Assembly: GCF_030247605.1 (NCBI RefSeq)
Contig: NZ_JAOTSB010000002.1
Coordinates: forward strand, 310,001-374,000
Reading direction: 5' to 3'
From: Acidaminobacter sp.
Lineage (GTDB): Bacteria > Bacillota > Clostridia > Peptostreptococcales > Acidaminobacteraceae
Length of the DNA stretch: 64,000 nt
A program made the translations under genes and the position numbers. Of this stretch, positions 8,467 to 17,150 are shown piece after piece. Numbering within the stretch: position 1 is the stretch's first letter; every line of letters starts with the position of its first letter. A model generated the notes under the pieces. That model did not search any database. It worked only from the letters and a program-made list of their open reading frames with translations, and was not told the origin of the DNA.

Positions 8467-9642
8467 TCAACAAGCCTTTAAGTTCTCCTGATGCTGCTCC
8501 AGCAGCTCACAAAAAACTTCGGAGTATCGTCGAGTTCCAAATACAGTGCCCATTGATATGAAGCACGCCTGAAGCGCGTCCAGTGCTGCAGCGATCTTCT
8601 CAGCAGAGAGGTTTTCCCCCATATGACCAATTCGGAAGATCCTGTTTTCAAGAAAATTGAAGCCTCCGCCAATAAGAACGCCGTGGACCGTCTTCATTTG
8701 ATTAAACAGCGTCTTAAAGTCCACACCAGAAGGCAAAAGGACCGTCGTCACCGTATTCGACTCATGATCCAGGGCATAAAGCTCAAAACCGAGCTGTTCG
8801 AAAGTGCCGCGCACTGCCTCAGCAAAGATTTTATGACGCTCTGCCAGCGTCTCCACCTCAAGTCGCTCCACCGCTTTGTCCAGCGCTATAAGCATTTGAA
8901 CCGGCTGTGTATAAGGAAATGATTTTTTCTCGTAGTAATCCAGCCAGATCGACAGGTTGGCATAATAGGAAGCAATAGGTGTTGTGCGCCCCTTGATGCG
9001 CTCCACAGCCCTTTGGCTTAGGGTCGCCGTGCTCAGTCCGGCTGGTCCGGAAAGCACCTTCTGGGACCCGCTGAGGACCACATCAAGCCCCCAGGCGTCC
9101 ACATTCAGTTTTTCCCCGCCAAAGGACGAGACCGCGTCTACTATGGACAGGATGCCATGCCGGTTCAGTACTTTGCCGATGGTCTCAAGATCATTCGTAA
9201 TCCCGGAAGGTGTCTCACAGTGCACTACAGTTGCCACTTTGAACGGCCCGTGGTCTATTATGAACCGGTCCAGCTTCGCCGGATCGAGTCCCCTGCGCAG
9301 ATCCCCCTCATACATCACCGTCTGAGCGCCATACATCTTGGAAAAATCATTAAAGCCTCTTCCAAAGATGCCGTTGGAAATCGTAAGAACCCGGTCGCCC
9401 GGCTCAATCATTGATGCGCAGGCAGCTTCAAGTCCCAAAATACCTTCACCTGCCAGAATAAAGGTTGGGCCAGACGCGTTCATTTTTTTGGAGATGTCCT
9501 GACATAGTCTCCTGTAAAACACGAGAAAATCCGAATCCAAATCAGGATTTGTTTCATATTGGGACAACGCACCAAGGACATCCGGATGCATCTGCGTTGG
9601 ACCCGGTGTCATAATCAGGTAAGGTTTTTCGTTTTTTCGCAT
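8467..9642 (-). CDS. Class V PLP-dependent aminotransferase (alanine-glyoxylate / serine-type)
   Basis: Fold-type I PLP enzyme of the PucG/AGXT subgroup. MTPGPTQMHPDVL opens the protein, and SGSQKVLSGPAGLS carries the lysine that binds PLP (about residue 190). VDAVSSFGGEKL holds the cofactor Asp. Start ATG 9642 is chosen because GGCAGGTGA precedes it; the frame extends to 9774 but overlaps the upstream gene. The product is 391 residues. It begins 14 bases after the ECF S-component gene stops, so the two are co-transcribed. Alanine-glyoxylate, serine-pyruvate or ureidoglycine-glyoxylate activity cannot be separated from sequence alone. Confidence 0.85.
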   Translation of the reverse strand: MRKNEKPYLIMTPGPTQMHPDVLGALSQYETNPDLDSDFLVFYRRLCQDISKKMNASGPTFILAGEGILGLEAACASMIEPGDRVLTISNGIFGRGFNDFSKMYGAQTVMYEGDLRRGLDPAKLDRFIIDHGPFKVATVVHCETPSGITNDLETIGKVLNRHGILSIVDAVSSFGGEKLNVDAWGLDVVLSGSQKVLSGPAGLSTATLSQRAVERIKGRTTPIASYYANLSIWLDYYEKKSFPYTQPVQMLIALDKAVERLEVETLAERHKIFAEAVRGTFEQLGFELYALDHESNTVTTVLLPSGVDFKTLFNQMKTVHGVLIGGGFNFLENRIFRIGHMGENLSAEKIAAALDALQACFISMGTVFGTRRYSEVFCELLEQHQENLKAC

Positions 9643-9656
9643 GATCGTCACCTGCC

Positions 9657-10256
9657 CTATCTCATGAATTTTAAAGCGTTGCTTTTCAGCATTTTTGAAA
9701 ACGGAATGGCAATGACCGCGCCCAGTCCAAGCTGTGTCAGATTGCCCGGAATAGATGTCACTGGCGCGATCCAATTACCATAAAGGATCCCCTCTGTTGC
9801 ATAATAGCCCGCCAGCATCCAGATGCCGCCGAGTATAATCGCGGCGGGCGCTTTCCACCATGCGTTCTCAAAGCCTTCTGAAAAGCGTCCGATCAGATAG
9901 CCCATGACGCCCCTGACCACAAAAGTAAAGGGTGCCCACGCGACCCAGCCCGAAACCAGGTCAAACAAACCCATTCCAACCGCGCCTGCCATGGCGCCTT
10001 TCTTCTTCCCAAAGACGAGGGCGACAGTAAACAGTGCCACGTTGCCCATATGGACCAGGCCGCCATTCAGGGAGATGGGAAGTCTGATCTGAATCAGATA
10101 GGTGCTGACAAAGACGAGTGCGATCAATAATCCATTAAGTGTAACTTCTTTGGCGATGGACCTGGGTTTTTCCATTGTTCCCGAATGTCTCATTACGCCT
10201 TTTGAATCCATAGTGCCTTCTGCTGCCAATTGTGCTTGTACTTTGATTTCTGTCAT
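9657..10256 (-). CDS. ECF transporter substrate-specificity (S) component
   Basis: A 199-residue integral membrane protein with about six hydrophobic segments after a roughly 35-residue soluble lead. NGGLVHMGNVALFTVALVFGKKKGAMAGAVG is typical of ECF vitamin-uptake S components of the HmpT/riboflavin-transporter-like family. It would work with a shared EcfAAT module encoded elsewhere. It is the first gene of a pair with a PLP-dependent aminotransferase, which hints at a vitamin B6-type substrate, but that is inference; hydroxymethylpyrimidine or another vitamin is equally compatible. GGGGTG precedes ATG 10256. Confidence 0.75.
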   Translation of the reverse strand: MTEIKVQAQLAAEGTMDSKGVMRHSGTMEKPRSIAKEVTLNGLLIALVFVSTYLIQIRLPISLNGGLVHMGNVALFTVALVFGKKKGAMAGAVGMGLFDLVSGWVAWAPFTFVVRGVMGYLIGRFSEGFENAWWKAPAAIILGGIWMLAGYYATEGILYGNWIAPVTSIPGNLTQLGLGAVIAIPFSKMLKSNALKFMR

Positions 10257-10351
10257 TTTTACACCCCATTAGTATTAGTCTTGAATTTATTATACATACA
10301 AAAGGGGTTATGAGAAGCGTTTTGTCGATACAATTTAGCTTTTAGACACAG

Positions 10352-10363
10352 TGTATGCATACA
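10352..10363. promoter_or_regulatory. TGTATGCATACA palindrome upstream of the ECF S-component gene
   Basis: A perfect 12-base palindrome about 95 bases upstream of the start and upstream of a TATAAT box (complement of 10287-10292). It could be an operator. It resembles the half-sites TGTATA/TATACA seen near the hutU genes, but the centre differs. Confidence 0.3.
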
Positions 10364-10406
10364 ATTTTGTGGTGTAAAGGGGTAAATAGGCGTCAGTTGC
10401 AGAAAA

Positions 10407-10450
10407 AAAAACTCGGGGTCAATAGGCACCAGCCACAGACACCGAGTTTC
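10407..10450. repeat. GTGTC/GACAC palindromic repeat, long form
   Basis: Outer arms AAACTCGGGGTC and GACACCGAGTTT enclose AATAGGCACCAGCCACA. This is one of the long-form members of the intergenic palindrome family. It lies just downstream of the minus-strand hutH gene, where it could also act as a 3' hairpin. Confidence 0.7.
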
Positions 10451-10496
10451 ACTTTGGGGGCTATTTTGCAAATGCTCTACATCCTCTTTCTTAACA

Positions 10497-12029
10497 TTAT
10501 TCCAATTCACCAACAACCGATTCCACCGCGTCCACCAATACACCGCTGTGGATCAGGGATACCGACTGATCCATATCCGGATAAATGATCCGGTCACTCT
10601 CCATAAAGGTCACACTGGCGCGGATAGTTTCATAGGCCGCGCGGCTGCCTTTACCAAGGCGTTCTTTGTCTTTGAAGTCAACGGCTTGCGCCGCGCAGAG
10701 CCACTCAATGCCCAGGACATATTCCACGTGCCCCAATATTTCCCTCGCCTTTCTCGCCGCTATGGTACCCATGCTGACGTGGTCTTCCTGATTGGCAGAG
10801 GTCGGAATGGAGTCAACGCTGGCCGGATGGGCCAGGATCTTGTTCTCGGAGACGACTGCAGCTGCCGCGTACTGAGGCACCATAAAGCCGCAGTTAAGGC
10901 CGCCGTTTTTCACCAGGAACGCTGGCAGTCCACTCAAAGTCGGATTGACCAATCTTTCAATCCGGCGTTCGGAAACATTACCCAGCTCCGCTACAGCTAT
11001 GCCAAGTGTATCCATGGCAATAGCAACTGGCTGGCCGTGGAAGTTGCCGCCTGAAATTACAGCTGCTTCGCCATCAGGGAAAATTAGCGGATTATCTGTC
11101 GCTGCATTGATCTCATTCTCAATGACCTGACGCACGTATTCATAGGCAGGTCTGCTGGCACCGTGGATCTGAGGCACACAGCGGAGCGTATAGCCATCCT
11201 GCATTCTCTGTTCGCCTTGAGAGGTGGTCAAGGTGCTCCCCTCCGAGAGTCTCAGAAGGTTTCGCGCGACAGCCTCCTGCCATTTCTGGTTGCGGGCTTG
11301 ATGAACTCTCGGATCAAAGGCGTCCTTGATTCCTTCTAGGGCTTCAACCGTAAGTGTTGCCACAATATCCGCCGTCTTGAGAAGATTCAGGGCATCATAA
11401 ACGGTCAAAGTCGCCACACCCATCATAGCGCAGGTGCCGTTGATCAAAGCCAAGCCTTCTTTAGCCTTGAGCACAACCGGCGTTATGCCTGCTTTAGCCA
11501 TGGCTTCTGCCCCAGGCATGACAACCCCCTCATACTCCGCTTCACCCTCGCCTATCATGACGAGAACCAGATGAGCAAGGGGACAGAGATCCCCACTGGA
11601 GCCTACAGAGCCCTTTTCGCGAATGATTGGATGTACGCGTTTATTGACCATTTCAATCAGGGTTTCTACCGTAGACAGCCTGATCCCTGAAAATCCCTTG
11701 GCCAGGGCATTCGCCCTGAGTACCATGATAGAACGAACTATCTCCGTATCGAAAGGCCGTCCAATGCCGACCGCATCCGCATAAATCAGGTTTTTCTGAA
11801 GCTCATCCAGCTGATCCGCCGTAATGGCCACATCACTGAATTTACCAAAACCGGTGTTCAGACCATAAATGGCTTTACCTTCCGCTATAAATTTTTCCAC
11901 ACAAGCACGGGATTTATTGATTCTTTCTTTGGCATCTTCCGCAAGTACTGCCGGTTTGCCAAAGCGCGCAATATTTACAACGTCTTCAAGACTGACGTTA
12001 TTGCCATCCAAGACTATATACTCTGCCAC
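10497..12029 (-). CDS. hutH: Histidine ammonia-lyase
   Basis: First step of histidine degradation: non-oxidative deamination to trans-urocanate. YGLNTGFG (residues 55-62) holds the catalytic Tyr. GSVGSSGDLCPLAH (residues 140-153) is the site of the self-made MIO cofactor. Here the triad is Ser144-Ser145-Gly146 instead of the textbook Ala-Ser-Gly. The 510 residues are normal. The start is GTG 12029 with AGGA upstream. It is the last gene of the minus-strand hut cluster, separated from ftcD by three palindromic repeats. Confidence 0.95.
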   Translation of the reverse strand: MAEYIVLDGNNVSLEDVVNIARFGKPAVLAEDAKERINKSRACVEKFIAEGKAIYGLNTGFGKFSDVAITADQLDELQKNLIYADAVGIGRPFDTEIVRSIMVLRANALAKGFSGIRLSTVETLIEMVNKRVHPIIREKGSVGSSGDLCPLAHLVLVMIGEGEAEYEGVVMPGAEAMAKAGITPVVLKAKEGLALINGTCAMMGVATLTVYDALNLLKTADIVATLTVEALEGIKDAFDPRVHQARNQKWQEAVARNLLRLSEGSTLTTSQGEQRMQDGYTLRCVPQIHGASRPAYEYVRQVIENEINAATDNPLIFPDGEAAVISGGNFHGQPVAIAMDTLGIAVAELGNVSERRIERLVNPTLSGLPAFLVKNGGLNCGFMVPQYAAAAVVSENKILAHPASVDSIPTSANQEDHVSMGTIAARKAREILGHVEYVLGIEWLCAAQAVDFKDKERLGKGSRAAYETIRASVTFMESDRIIYPDMDQSVSLIHSGVLVDAVESVVGELE

Positions 12030-12050
12030 TTTTTTTCCTGCCTTTCTGAT

Positions 12051-12093
12051 GAAACTTGGGGTTGACAGGCGCTAGCCGCTGACACCCAGTTTC
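12051..12093. repeat. GTGTC/GACAC palindromic repeat, long form (hut copy a)
   Basis: GAAACTTGGGGTTGACAGGCGC leads into TAGCCGCTGACACCCAGTTTC. The outer arms are complementary and the centre carries AGGCGCTAGCCGC. It lies between ftcD and hutH. Confidence 0.75.
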
Positions 12094-12109
12094 TTGATTT
12101 TGATGAGTT

Positions 12110-12152
12110 GAAACTCAGGGTTGATAGGCGCTAGCCGCTGACACCCGGTTTC
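12110..12152. repeat. GTGTC/GACAC palindromic repeat, long form (hut copy b)
   Basis: Same 43-base design as the copy at 12051, with GATAGGCGCTAGCCGC in the centre and GAAACTCAGGG / ACCCGGTTTC arms. The two copies are in direct orientation 59 bases apart. Confidence 0.75.
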
Positions 12153-12160
12153 TTCCTGAT

Positions 12161-12187
12161 GAAACTCGGTGTCTGACACCCAGTTCC
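12161..12187. repeat. GTGTC/GACAC palindromic repeat, short form (hut copy c)
   Basis: The 27-base short form GAAACTCGGTGTC-T-GACACCCAGTTCC. It abuts the 3' end of ftcD (stop at 12194). Confidence 0.75.
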
Positions 12188-12193
12188 TTGCTT

Positions 12194-13066
12194 CTAATAA
12201 AGCTGCTCCATATTAAAGCTGTAGCATCTGAGATAGAACTTCATCATGTCCTCAAGGGCCATCACCGGAACCGGACCTACGAGCTCGGTGTCCGCAATGA
12301 GAATTCCCCTGCTCTCCGTCTCTGATTTAATCGTCTCAAAGACCCGGTGAATAGGCGTCTTTTGATATTGCGTCAGGTTCATGGAGATTTGAACCATTTT
12401 CTTGTCCGGAATCTCAAGGGCAATCGCTCTGACATTCTGATAGCCGCCTGTCGCCGCACGTACTGCTTTGACAATCTGCTTGGCCGCCGCCAAATCATCC
12501 GTTCTGAGGTTGACATTAAAGGCCACCAGCGGGAACCTGACACCCGTCACAGTCGCGCCGCTCTTTGGCACAAATTCAAACGGACCTTCATCCGGACGCC
12601 ACTCGTCCTTGGTCATTTTCTCAGGGAAGGATTCGTACTCACCCCGCCTTATGTCGACCAGGCTCTTGCGTTCGGGTTTAGTCGCAGCCTCTTCATAGTA
12701 ATAGACCGGTACGCCTAGGCTTCCCAGAAAAGTGCCAAATGCACGTGCGACTTCAAGGGCCTCCTCCTGAGTGACATCCCTCGCCGGAATAAATGGTACG
12801 ACATCCACCGCGCCCATTCTCGGATGGGCACCTGTATGCTTCGTCATATCGATCAGCTCGATTGCCTTCGCGGCGAGACGCTTAGTCCCTTCGAGCACTT
12901 CTTCAGGCTCCCCGCTATACGTAAAGACGGTCCGGTTGTGATCCTTGTCCGAGTTGACCTCGAGCAGACGGAGCACAGCACCCTCCATTAAAGCGGACTT
13001 CATTTCTTCAATTAAACCAATATTTCTGCCTTCGCTGACATTGACTTCTGCCAATAACACTTTCAC
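12194..13066 (-). CDS. ftcD: Glutamate formimidoyltransferase
   Basis: Transfers the formimino group of N-formimino-L-glutamate to tetrahydrofolate, releasing glutamate. Visible family features are a start KVLLAEVNVSEGRN, HTGAHPRMGAVDVVPFIP (about residues 77-94, with the His pair of the active site) and FVPKSGATVTGVRFPLVAFNVNL. At 290 residues it is the stand-alone transferase domain; the cyclodeaminase is encoded by the adjacent gene. The start is GTG 13066 with GGGAGGG upstream. In this pathway histidine nitrogen and a C1 unit are saved in the folate pool. Confidence 0.93.
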   Translation of the reverse strand: MKVLLAEVNVSEGRNIGLIEEMKSALMEGAVLRLLEVNSDKDHNRTVFTYSGEPEEVLEGTKRLAAKAIELIDMTKHTGAHPRMGAVDVVPFIPARDVTQEEALEVARAFGTFLGSLGVPVYYYEEAATKPERKSLVDIRRGEYESFPEKMTKDEWRPDEGPFEFVPKSGATVTGVRFPLVAFNVNLRTDDLAAAKQIVKAVRAATGGYQNVRAIALEIPDKKMVQISMNLTQYQKTPIHRVFETIKSETESRGILIADTELVGPVPVMALEDMMKFYLRCYSFNMEQLY

Positions 13067-13089
13067 GAGTGTTCCCTCCCGGTCTTTTA

Positions 13090-13671
13090 TTATAATCTGC
13101 TGTTCAACTGGATAATATAATTCTTGAGGGCTTCAATCTGCCCGGCGTCTTTGATGAGCGGCATGTTGGCTTCCATGTTCATGATGCAGCCTTTCACGCC
13201 AATCTCAGAGAGCTGCAGGCCGATCAAAAGGTCTGAGCCAGCCGCCGGATTCGAGACATTTTTGATCTTTCTGCCAAGTTCCAGAACCTCAAGGGCCTTC
13301 TTCGCATTTTCATAAGGCGTCAGCGCCGCCTGAACCGCTGCGTCATTGATCGCTTTCGCTCTGGCCAGCTTTTCGTCATCTGTTTCTTTTGGCAATCCAA
13401 ATGCCGCTTTGATCATGGCAAAAGCCGCCATGTCGTCCAGCGAGCCCTGCATCAGCCCGGGCGCCAGAACGTCACAGCGCTCTGCCACTTCCAGGTGGGC
13501 CTCTGCGCTAAGTCCGTAGTCCTTTTTCGTCGACAGTCTGGCCACCATGCCAATCAGCCCGGCCGCCATGGCTGCCGATATTGCTGACGCGGATCCGCCG
13601 CCTACGGTAACGTCCTGGGTGTCCAGGATTAAATCCAGTGCTTTATAATTGAATGTCTCTTTTTGAGTCAT
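13090..13671 (-). CDS. Formimidoyltetrahydrofolate cyclodeaminase (FTCD_C family)
   Basis: Converts 5-formimino-tetrahydrofolate to 5,10-methenyl-tetrahydrofolate and ammonia. TVGGGSASAISAAMAAGLIGMVARL (about residues 22-46) and PAAGSDLLIGLQL are hallmarks of the cyclodeaminase/FchA fold, which is entirely helical. 193 residues is near the usual 200. AAAGGTGAG precedes ATG 13671. It lies between hutI and ftcD, so the two folate steps are encoded side by side. Confidence 0.9.
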   Translation of the reverse strand: MTQKETFNYKALDLILDTQDVTVGGGSASAISAAMAAGLIGMVARLSTKKDYGLSAEAHLEVAERCDVLAPGLMQGSLDDMAAFAMIKAAFGLPKETDDEKLARAKAINDAAVQAALTPYENAKKALEVLELGRKIKNVSNPAAGSDLLIGLQLSEIGVKGCIMNMEANMPLIKDAGQIEALKNYIIQLNSRL

Positions 13672-13692
13672 TGTGTCTCACCTTTCCGCAGC

Positions 13693-14967
13693 TTATCGAC
13701 TGACTATCGGCTGCCCGTTTTTGATTACCATCTCCACGAGGTTGGCCCCCTGACGGTAGATAATATTTTCATACCGGTCCGTGCTCCAGACCTGTAAATC
13801 CGCGCGCTTGCCCACTTCAATACTGCCCCGGTCCTCCTGAAGCCCCAGTGCCAGTGCCCCGCCGATTGTCGCGGCCCGTATCGCTTCCTCCGGGGTCATG
13901 CCATGGCGTCTGCAGGCGAGGACCAGAATCCACGCCATGGATTCCACGTAATTCCCGGGATTAAGGTTCGTCGCGAGGGCGAGGGTCATACCTGCCTTCA
14001 GCATCAGCCCCGGCTGAGTGAGGACGGGATGCTGGACGTTGAAGTCCGTCCCCGGGAGCAGGACGCCGGGAATGCCGGCGGCCGCCATTTTTTCCATGAT
14101 GTCATAGGTCGTGTAATTCAAGTGATCCGCAGAAAGCATGCCCATCTCAATGGCAAGCTCCGAACCGCCAATCAGCGAGTAGGCATCTGTGTGGATCTTA
14201 GGCTTCATGCCAAAATCCAGCGCCTTGGAGAGAATTTTCCCGGACTCCGCTGCGGTGTAGTAGCCGTCGTCACACCAGACATCACAGGCTGTGGCAAGGC
14301 CGGAACGACCCACTTCCGGAATCATTTCCGACATCAGAATGTCCATGTAAGCCTCTTTAGTCATGTCTGGCGGCCAGCCGTGAGCGCCCAGGAAGGTCGC
14401 GTGGAGATCGACGGGCTGCAGGGCTTTCAATTTCTGAATGACCCTGAGCTGCTTGAGCTCGTGTTCGGCGGTAAAGCCGTAACCGCTTTTGATTTCAGCT
14501 GTAGTTACGCCTGAAGACATGAGGTTTTTAAGCCGGTGTCCCGCACTTTCCACAAGGGCCTCCTCGGTCTCCGCTCTGGTCATTGCCATGGAGGCCGCCA
14601 GCCCTGTTGGAATGCCGCGTTTCTTCAGTGACTCAGCGTCCCCCCGTGGAAGCTTGGCCACATATTCATCCACACGGGAGCCGCCAAACACCAGGTGGGT
14701 GTGACAGTCGACGAATCCAGGCGCCAGGACTTTACCTGTCAGCGAAACTTCTTCAGGGTTGCTGAAATCAAGGCCGCTGGTGTGCCTGAACACCTCGAGG
14801 GCTTTCGCCCCTTGTCCGACACCGGCTATACGGTCGCCTGTGATGACGACCCAGCCATCGGCAAGGACCTCAAGGTGACTGGGATTGCTGCCGGCGCAGG
14901 TCAGCAGCTGTGCTGCGTCCTTCAGAATGAGGGTGGCTTTTTTAGCAGATTCAACCGGAGTGTTCAT
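13693..14967 (-). CDS. hutI: Imidazolonepropionase
   Basis: Third hut enzyme: hydrolyses imidazolone-5-propionate to N-formimino-L-glutamate. It is a metal-dependent amidohydrolase with DCHTHLVFGGSRVDEY near residue 88, KSGYGFT, DLHATFLGAHGWP, HTDAY and ALATNLNPG. The 424 residues are usual. ATG 14967 follows AAAGGATGG. The gene ends 21 bases before the cyclodeaminase start. Confidence 0.95.
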   Translation of the reverse strand: MNTPVESAKKATLILKDAAQLLTCAGSNPSHLEVLADGWVVITGDRIAGVGQGAKALEVFRHTSGLDFSNPEEVSLTGKVLAPGFVDCHTHLVFGGSRVDEYVAKLPRGDAESLKKRGIPTGLAASMAMTRAETEEALVESAGHRLKNLMSSGVTTAEIKSGYGFTAEHELKQLRVIQKLKALQPVDLHATFLGAHGWPPDMTKEAYMDILMSEMIPEVGRSGLATACDVWCDDGYYTAAESGKILSKALDFGMKPKIHTDAYSLIGGSELAIEMGMLSADHLNYTTYDIMEKMAAAGIPGVLLPGTDFNVQHPVLTQPGLMLKAGMTLALATNLNPGNYVESMAWILVLACRRHGMTPEEAIRAATIGGALALGLQEDRGSIEVGKRADLQVWSTDRYENIIYRQGANLVEMVIKNGQPIVSR

Positions 14968-15012
14968 GTGAAACCATCCTTTTTTTGCTTGTGACTTTGT
15001 TTAATCAAAGAA

Positions 15013-15039
15013 ACCGGCGATGCGTCGCACATCGCCGGT
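15013..15039. terminator. Hairpin between hutU copy 1 and hutI
   Basis: ACCGGCGATG, a 7-base loop, CATCGCCGGT. On the minus strand it is followed by a weak T-rich run, so it may attenuate or process the hut transcript rather than end it. Confidence 0.5.
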
Positions 15040-15094
15040 CGTGGTCAATGAACCGCTGAAATCAGCCTATCATTTTGGTGTTTGAAAGTTTTGA

Positions 15095-16810
15095 CTATCT
15101 TGGAGGCATGCCGGTTGGGCCAAAGGTGACTTTGTCCGCAGGCTCCCACCAGAGCGGCACTTTAATGCTGTCTGTGGTCAGCTTGCCTTTGCCGTTGGCG
15201 ACATCTTTAGCGGTCTCGTAGCCAGCTTGCGCGTGGCGGATGACGCCTATGCCGGAGTCGACGGTCAGAGACGCTTCAAGTCTGAGATCCGCTTCTTCTG
15301 TGCCGTCCGCGATCATGGTGACGCCGGTGTGAACCGCTTCGCCCATGGAGTAGTTCGCCTGGATGGCGATCAGGTCGCAGCCTGCCGCGCAGTTGAGGAG
15401 GCCGTTCAGGTATGGCCAGTCGGAGATCAGGTCGCCGCCGTCTTTCATGTTCTCAGATTCGAAGGTTGGATTCACAATGGAACCGGAGTCGAGGTTGTCG
15501 CGGGAGAACGCTACCGGACCCTTGATTTCACCTTTTTTAATAAGGTCGTTGACAGCGAGGCCAAAGCGCTTACGCTGTCCGAAGCCCATGTAGCAGATTC
15601 TCGCAGGGAGTGCCTCAATTGGAAGGTGCTTTCTGGCAAGCTTGATCCAGCGCTCTACGAGCGGATCGCCGGCACAGATTTCAAGAGCGAGATCGTCGAG
15701 TCGGGCGAGGTCGGAGGCTTCACCGGAGATGCAAGTCCAGCGGAACGGTCCGCGGCCTTCGCAGAAGAGCGGACGAATGTAGGCGGCGACAAATCCAAGG
15801 ATCTGCTTCGCTTCTTCAGGCGGCATGCCCGCGTCCATACACTCTTTGCGGATGCTGGTGCCGTACTCGAAGACTTCAGCGCCCTTCTTGGAGAACGCGA
15901 TCATGGCGCGCAGCTGACTGATCATAGTGGCGCGGGCGTCTTCAAGGTAAGCTTTTCTGTCGCGGGCACGGTATTCGTCAGCCTGCTCGCCTGTATAACC
16001 GGATGGAATGTAGGAAATTGGGTCATGGCATGGGCACATTTCGCTGACAATGTCAGGCTGGAAGCCTTTTTCGTAAGCTTCCCAATAGATGTCAGCAGCG
16101 TTGCCTACGATCCCGATTGAAAGCGGTTTCTTGGCTGCGGCATGCTCTTCAGCAATTTTTCTGGCTTCATCAAAGGAATGGACGTATTGGTCCAGATAGT
16201 TCTTTTCAATTCTGCGCTTGAGGACACGCTCGTCCGCGTCGACGATGATTGCAACGCCGCCATGCATTTTCATAGCCCAGCTCTGGTTGCCGCCCATGCC
16301 GCCTGCGCCGGCTGTCAGATAGATTTTGCCGCCGAGGTCGTTGTCAAAACGTTTGATTGCAATGGCGGAAAGGGTCTCAAAAGTGCCCTGGATAACGCCC
16401 TGTGTGCCAATATATTCCCATGGCGCCGCAGTATACTGAGCGAACATGGTAAGGTTTTTGTCTTGAAGGTCATAGAACACTTCCCAGGTTGCCTTCATGA
16501 TATTGGTGGTCGCCATGACAACGCGAGGCGCCAGCTTGTGGGTCTTGAAGATCGCCACAGGCATGCCGGACTGAATGACGAGGGTCTCGTTATCCTCAAG
16601 TTCCTTCAGGGACTTGACGATTGCATGGTAGGATTCCCAGTTGCGCGCACATTTGCCATTGCCGCCGTAGATGACGAGAAGCTCAGGGATCTCAGCGTTC
16701 TCCATATTGTTTTCCAGCATTCTGAGTATGGTTTCCTGCTTCCAGCCTTTGCAGCGTAAGGTGTCACCGCGCTGTGCCTTAACCGAATAAAGAATCTCTG
16801 CGTTTGCCAC
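15095..16810 (-). CDS. hutU: Urocanate hydratase, copy 1
   Basis: Adds water to urocanate to give imidazolone-5-propionate, using tightly bound NAD+. Family features are YGGNGKCARNWESY near residue 49, GAGGMGGNQSWAMKM (NAD-binding glycines), EMCPCHDPISYIPSGYTGEQ, and ARICYMGFGQRKRFG with the active-site Cys. The start is GTG 16810, because AAGGAGGA lies 8 bases upstream and the paralogue starts at the same codon; a frame to 16855 lacks a site. The 571 residues equal those of copy 2, and by my reading about 35 positions differ. It has its own sigma-54 promoter. Confidence 0.93.
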   Translation of the reverse strand: MANAEILYSVKAQRGDTLRCKGWKQETILRMLENNMENAEIPELLVIYGGNGKCARNWESYHAIVKSLKELEDNETLVIQSGMPVAIFKTHKLAPRVVMATTNIMKATWEVFYDLQDKNLTMFAQYTAAPWEYIGTQGVIQGTFETLSAIAIKRFDNDLGGKIYLTAGAGGMGGNQSWAMKMHGGVAIIVDADERVLKRRIEKNYLDQYVHSFDEARKIAEEHAAAKKPLSIGIVGNAADIYWEAYEKGFQPDIVSEMCPCHDPISYIPSGYTGEQADEYRARDRKAYLEDARATMISQLRAMIAFSKKGAEVFEYGTSIRKECMDAGMPPEEAKQILGFVAAYIRPLFCEGRGPFRWTCISGEASDLARLDDLALEICAGDPLVERWIKLARKHLPIEALPARICYMGFGQRKRFGLAVNDLIKKGEIKGPVAFSRDNLDSGSIVNPTFESENMKDGGDLISDWPYLNGLLNCAAGCDLIAIQANYSMGEAVHTGVTMIADGTEEADLRLEASLTVDSGIGVIRHAQAGYETAKDVANGKGKLTTDSIKVPLWWEPADKVTFGPTGMPPR

Positions 16811-16865
16811 TTTAACGTCCTCCTTATAATCATGAAAGTGTAAGTTGTTGCTCACTGTTCATATA

Positions 16866-16881
16866 AGCAAGTCGTGTGCCA
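16866..16881 (-). promoter_or_regulatory. Sigma-54 promoter of hutU copy 1
   Basis: Minus-strand TTGGCAC-ACGAC-TTGCT matches the -24/-12 consensus TGGCAC-N5-TTGCW exactly. It lies about 55 bases upstream of the GTG start, with a sigma-54 activator gene encoded nearby. Confidence 0.85.
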
Positions 16882-16965
16882 ACTTGCCGAAAGTTCTGAA
16901 TTTTCTCTGCAGCCATTGGAATTAGAGGTTTTTGTGAAATGGGTGATTTAAGATAATACTAAGGG

Positions 16966-17048
16966 TGTCTATTTTTTATACAGTTCAACACAAGAAATGA
17001 GTGAAATTGGGTGTAAAATATTTTACATAGTTGTATATATTTTATACA
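16966..17048. promoter_or_regulatory. Candidate activator sites upstream of hutU copy 1
   Basis: Three related AT-rich inverted repeats: TGTCTATTTTTTATACA (16966-16982), the perfect palindrome TGTAAAATATTTTACA (17012-17027) and TGTATATATTTTATACA (17032-17048). They lie about 85-180 bases upstream of the -24/-12 promoter, the usual distance for sigma-54 enhancer sites. Confidence 0.6.
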
Positions 17049-17053
17049 TCGGT

Positions 17054-17145
17054 GAAACTGGGTGTCAGACACCGAGTTTCTTCTTCGATGGTGAAACTGG
17101 GTGTCAGACACCCAGTTTCCCTCTCGGTGTCAGACACCTTTTTCC
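17054..17145. repeat. Cluster of short GTGTC/GACAC palindromes between the hutU copies
   Basis: Two 27-base short forms are present. One at 17054-17080 ends ACCGAGTTTC. One at 17093-17119 is GAAACTGGGTGTC plus A plus its exact reverse complement. A half unit GGTGTCAGACACC follows at 17126-17138. They sit directly after the stop of hutU copy 2. Confidence 0.75.
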
Positions 17146-17150
17146 ACTTC

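Noticed and set aside
15227..16120. 297-codon plus-strand frame inside hutU copy 1, with a similar one in copy 2
   Set aside because: It is the shadow of the conserved minus-strand hutU gene; both copies show it because the genes are duplicates.
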